Shown here in pieces: positions 13,636 to 14,488 of a stretch of 14,488 bases of DNA. The stretch comes from an uncultured beta proteobacterium (lineage in GTDB: Bacteria; Pseudomonadota; Gammaproteobacteria; Burkholderiales; Burkholderiaceae). The DNA is taken from contig CAIYZI010000754.1 in the NCBI GenBank assembly GCA_903930665.1, positions 1 to 14,488 of the forward strand, read 5' to 3'. Made by a program: the position numbers and the translations under genes. The notes below the pieces were generated by a model. The model was not told where the DNA came from. It ran no database searches and saw only the letters and a program-made list of their open reading frames with translations. The first letter of the stretch is position 1, and every line of letters starts with the position of its first letter.

Positions 13636-14070
13636 TTATTCGTGGTACATCACTGCTGTAGATGTAAGGTTATTCACTGCGCTACCAACAATCCAACCAA
13701 TTTCGGAAAATTGATAAGTAACGGTTACGGTGACAGTAGTGCCTGAGGTCCCAGCGCCTGTTGCGGATGCAGAAGAGTTTGCACTACTACCAAAGGTAAT
13801 TAGATTGGCATGTGTGTAATTGTTGGCAATCTGACAGGGATTGCCCGTACCGGCAGCCGTACCTGAGCAGCTAATGGCCGCCGATGTATTAATAGCCCCC
13901 CAGCGAGCTCCCTCGCGGGCAGCATTGGTGATAACTGCCTGGTCATATAGCAGAATGCCATAGTTAATGATGCCAAAAACCAGCACTAAGAGTACTGGCA
14001 GAATAAGCGCAAATTCGACTGCCGCAACGCCGTCTTCATTTTGCTTAAAGCAAATCATGGGTTTTTTCAT
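13636..14070 (-). CDS. tadE: TadE-like minor pilin (pseudopilin)
   Basis: A pseudopilin-like protein of the Tad system, processed by TadV and needed for pilus assembly in characterised Tad systems. It is 144 residues from the chosen start. A short leader ends in QNEDG (14), followed by VAAVEFALILPVLLVLVFGI (TadE domain, with the pilin-like Glu), then INYGILLYDQAVITNAAREGARWGA. The C-terminal part is Ser/Thr/Ala-rich with two Cys (68 and 79) that may form a disulfide. A longer start exists at 14088, but AGAGGTGG at 14080-14073 is correctly placed for the ATG at 14070, so the shorter form is preferred. It is a single-gene unit convergent with tadC. Its usual partners TadF and TadG are not adjacent; a TadG-like gene lies at 780-2135. 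Confidence 0.88.
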   Translation of the reverse strand: MKKPMICFKQNEDGVAAVEFALILPVLLVLVFGIINYGILLYDQAVITNAAREGARWGAINTSAAISCSGTAAGTGNPCQIANNYTHANLITFGSSANSSASATGAGTSGTTVTVTVTYQFSEIGWIVGSAVNNLTSTAVMYHE

Positions 14071-14155
14071 GTCCACCTCTTCATCCATCTAATAGTAGCC
14101 TATTTAAGCGCTAGTTCATGAGATGATATTAATTAAATCTTAATAGAGTTCCATC

Positions 14156-14488
14156 ATGAATAAGCCCTTAGGCCTCAATTTACCAACTCACCAAAGTCCT
14201 TTAATGAAGGGCATAGATACAACGCATCAGTTGAATGCTTTGGTGCTCAATATTGCTAATCATATTGAAACCAAACAGCTTAAGTCATTACCGTTAATTT
14301 CATTAGCGCCTCTGACAGTGCGTTTGCCGTCATCAGGCGCTGCAGTTATTTTCCGTTTTGGCTGTGTAGTGCTTTTTGCCTCCACTGAGGATGATAGAAA
14401 GTGGTTACTAGAATTATTAACACCCGCCTGCTCCGGAATGATTGAGGGTTTTGCAGAAGAGTCTTTGCTGATTGTTATTGATCCTGAA
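14156..14488 (+). CDS. Probable RMD1/DUF155-family protein, N-terminal part (cut by window edge)
   Basis: The reading frame is open from ATG 14156 to the window end (111 codons). After a polar start comes LKSLPLISLAPLTVRLP, then AAVIFRFGCVVLFASTEDDRKWLLELL, then EGFAEESLLIVIDPE. The pattern of a hydrophobic strand with FRFGCVVLF followed by an acidic/Trp helix (usually GVVVLFN....E...L) resembles the N-terminal part of RMD1/Sif2 (DUF155) proteins, whose bacterial role is poorly known. The ribosome binding site is weak. The gene is divergent from tadE, with a 67-base AT-rich gap after tadE's upstream start codon that must hold its promoter. The family call is tentative because the diagnostic C-terminal part is outside the window. 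Confidence 0.5.
   Translation, partial: MNKPLGLNLPTHQSPLMKGIDTTHQLNALVLNIANHIETKQLKSLPLISLAPLTVRLPSSGAAVIFRFGCVVLFASTEDDRKWLLELLTPACSGMIEGFAEESLLIVIDPE

Noticed and set aside
14129..14136. TTAATTAA shared by the tadE and tadG (2165-2172) upstream regions
   Set aside because: It is a short AT-only palindrome in AT-rich spacers, at different distances from the two starts; chance is the simplest explanation.

Overview
The window looks like a chromosome segment of a low-GC betaproteobacterium, most likely a Polynucleobacter-type member of the Burkholderiaceae. That assignment is inference from gene style: a DusA-type dihydrouridine synthase beside tRNA-His, a Burkholderiales-style Tad locus with a small lipoprotein after the secretin, and modest GC content. 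No marker gene fixes the species. The main content is a Tad (tight adherence, Flp type IVc) pilus locus split into three transcription units, with housekeeping genes in the middle.

Left edge (1-550): the first bases are the 5' end of an IS3-family transposase gene on the minus strand. Its element end abuts the severed C-terminal part of a GGDEF (diguanylate cyclase) gene on the plus strand. Tail to tail with it, on the minus strand, lies a C-terminal scrap of an HD-GYP-type phosphodiesterase gene. Both c-di-GMP genes are dead remnants.

Minus-strand Tad satellite (545-2135): a large TadG-like minor pilin/anchor protein carries a Gly-Ser-Gly-rich predicted beta-solenoid region. It is followed by a second Flp pilin gene of only 53 codons. 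A 465-bp gene-free divergent region (2136-2600), rich in inverted repeats, separates this unit from dusA.

Middle (2601-5760): dusA ends in a probable terminator whose T-run overlaps the -35 box of a clear sigma70 promoter for tRNA-His(GUG), which has its own strong terminator. Next come a lipoprotein of unknown function and an overlapping multi-pass membrane protein, also of unknown function.

Main Tad operon (5881-13539, plus strand): flp pilin, tadV/cpaA prepilin peptidase, rcpC/cpaB, rcpA/cpaC secretin, small lipoprotein, tadZ/cpaE, tadA/cpaF ATPase, tadB and tadC. The genes overlap or abut from tadV to tadC, while two hairpins sit in the gap between flp and tadV. tadE (13636-14070) converges on tadC from the minus strand. 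The right edge holds the start of a probable RMD1/DUF155-family gene on the plus strand. The set can make, process, energise and secrete Flp fibres (pilin, peptidase, platform, ATPase, localiser, secretin, minor pilins). No TPR protein TadD and no TadF are visible.
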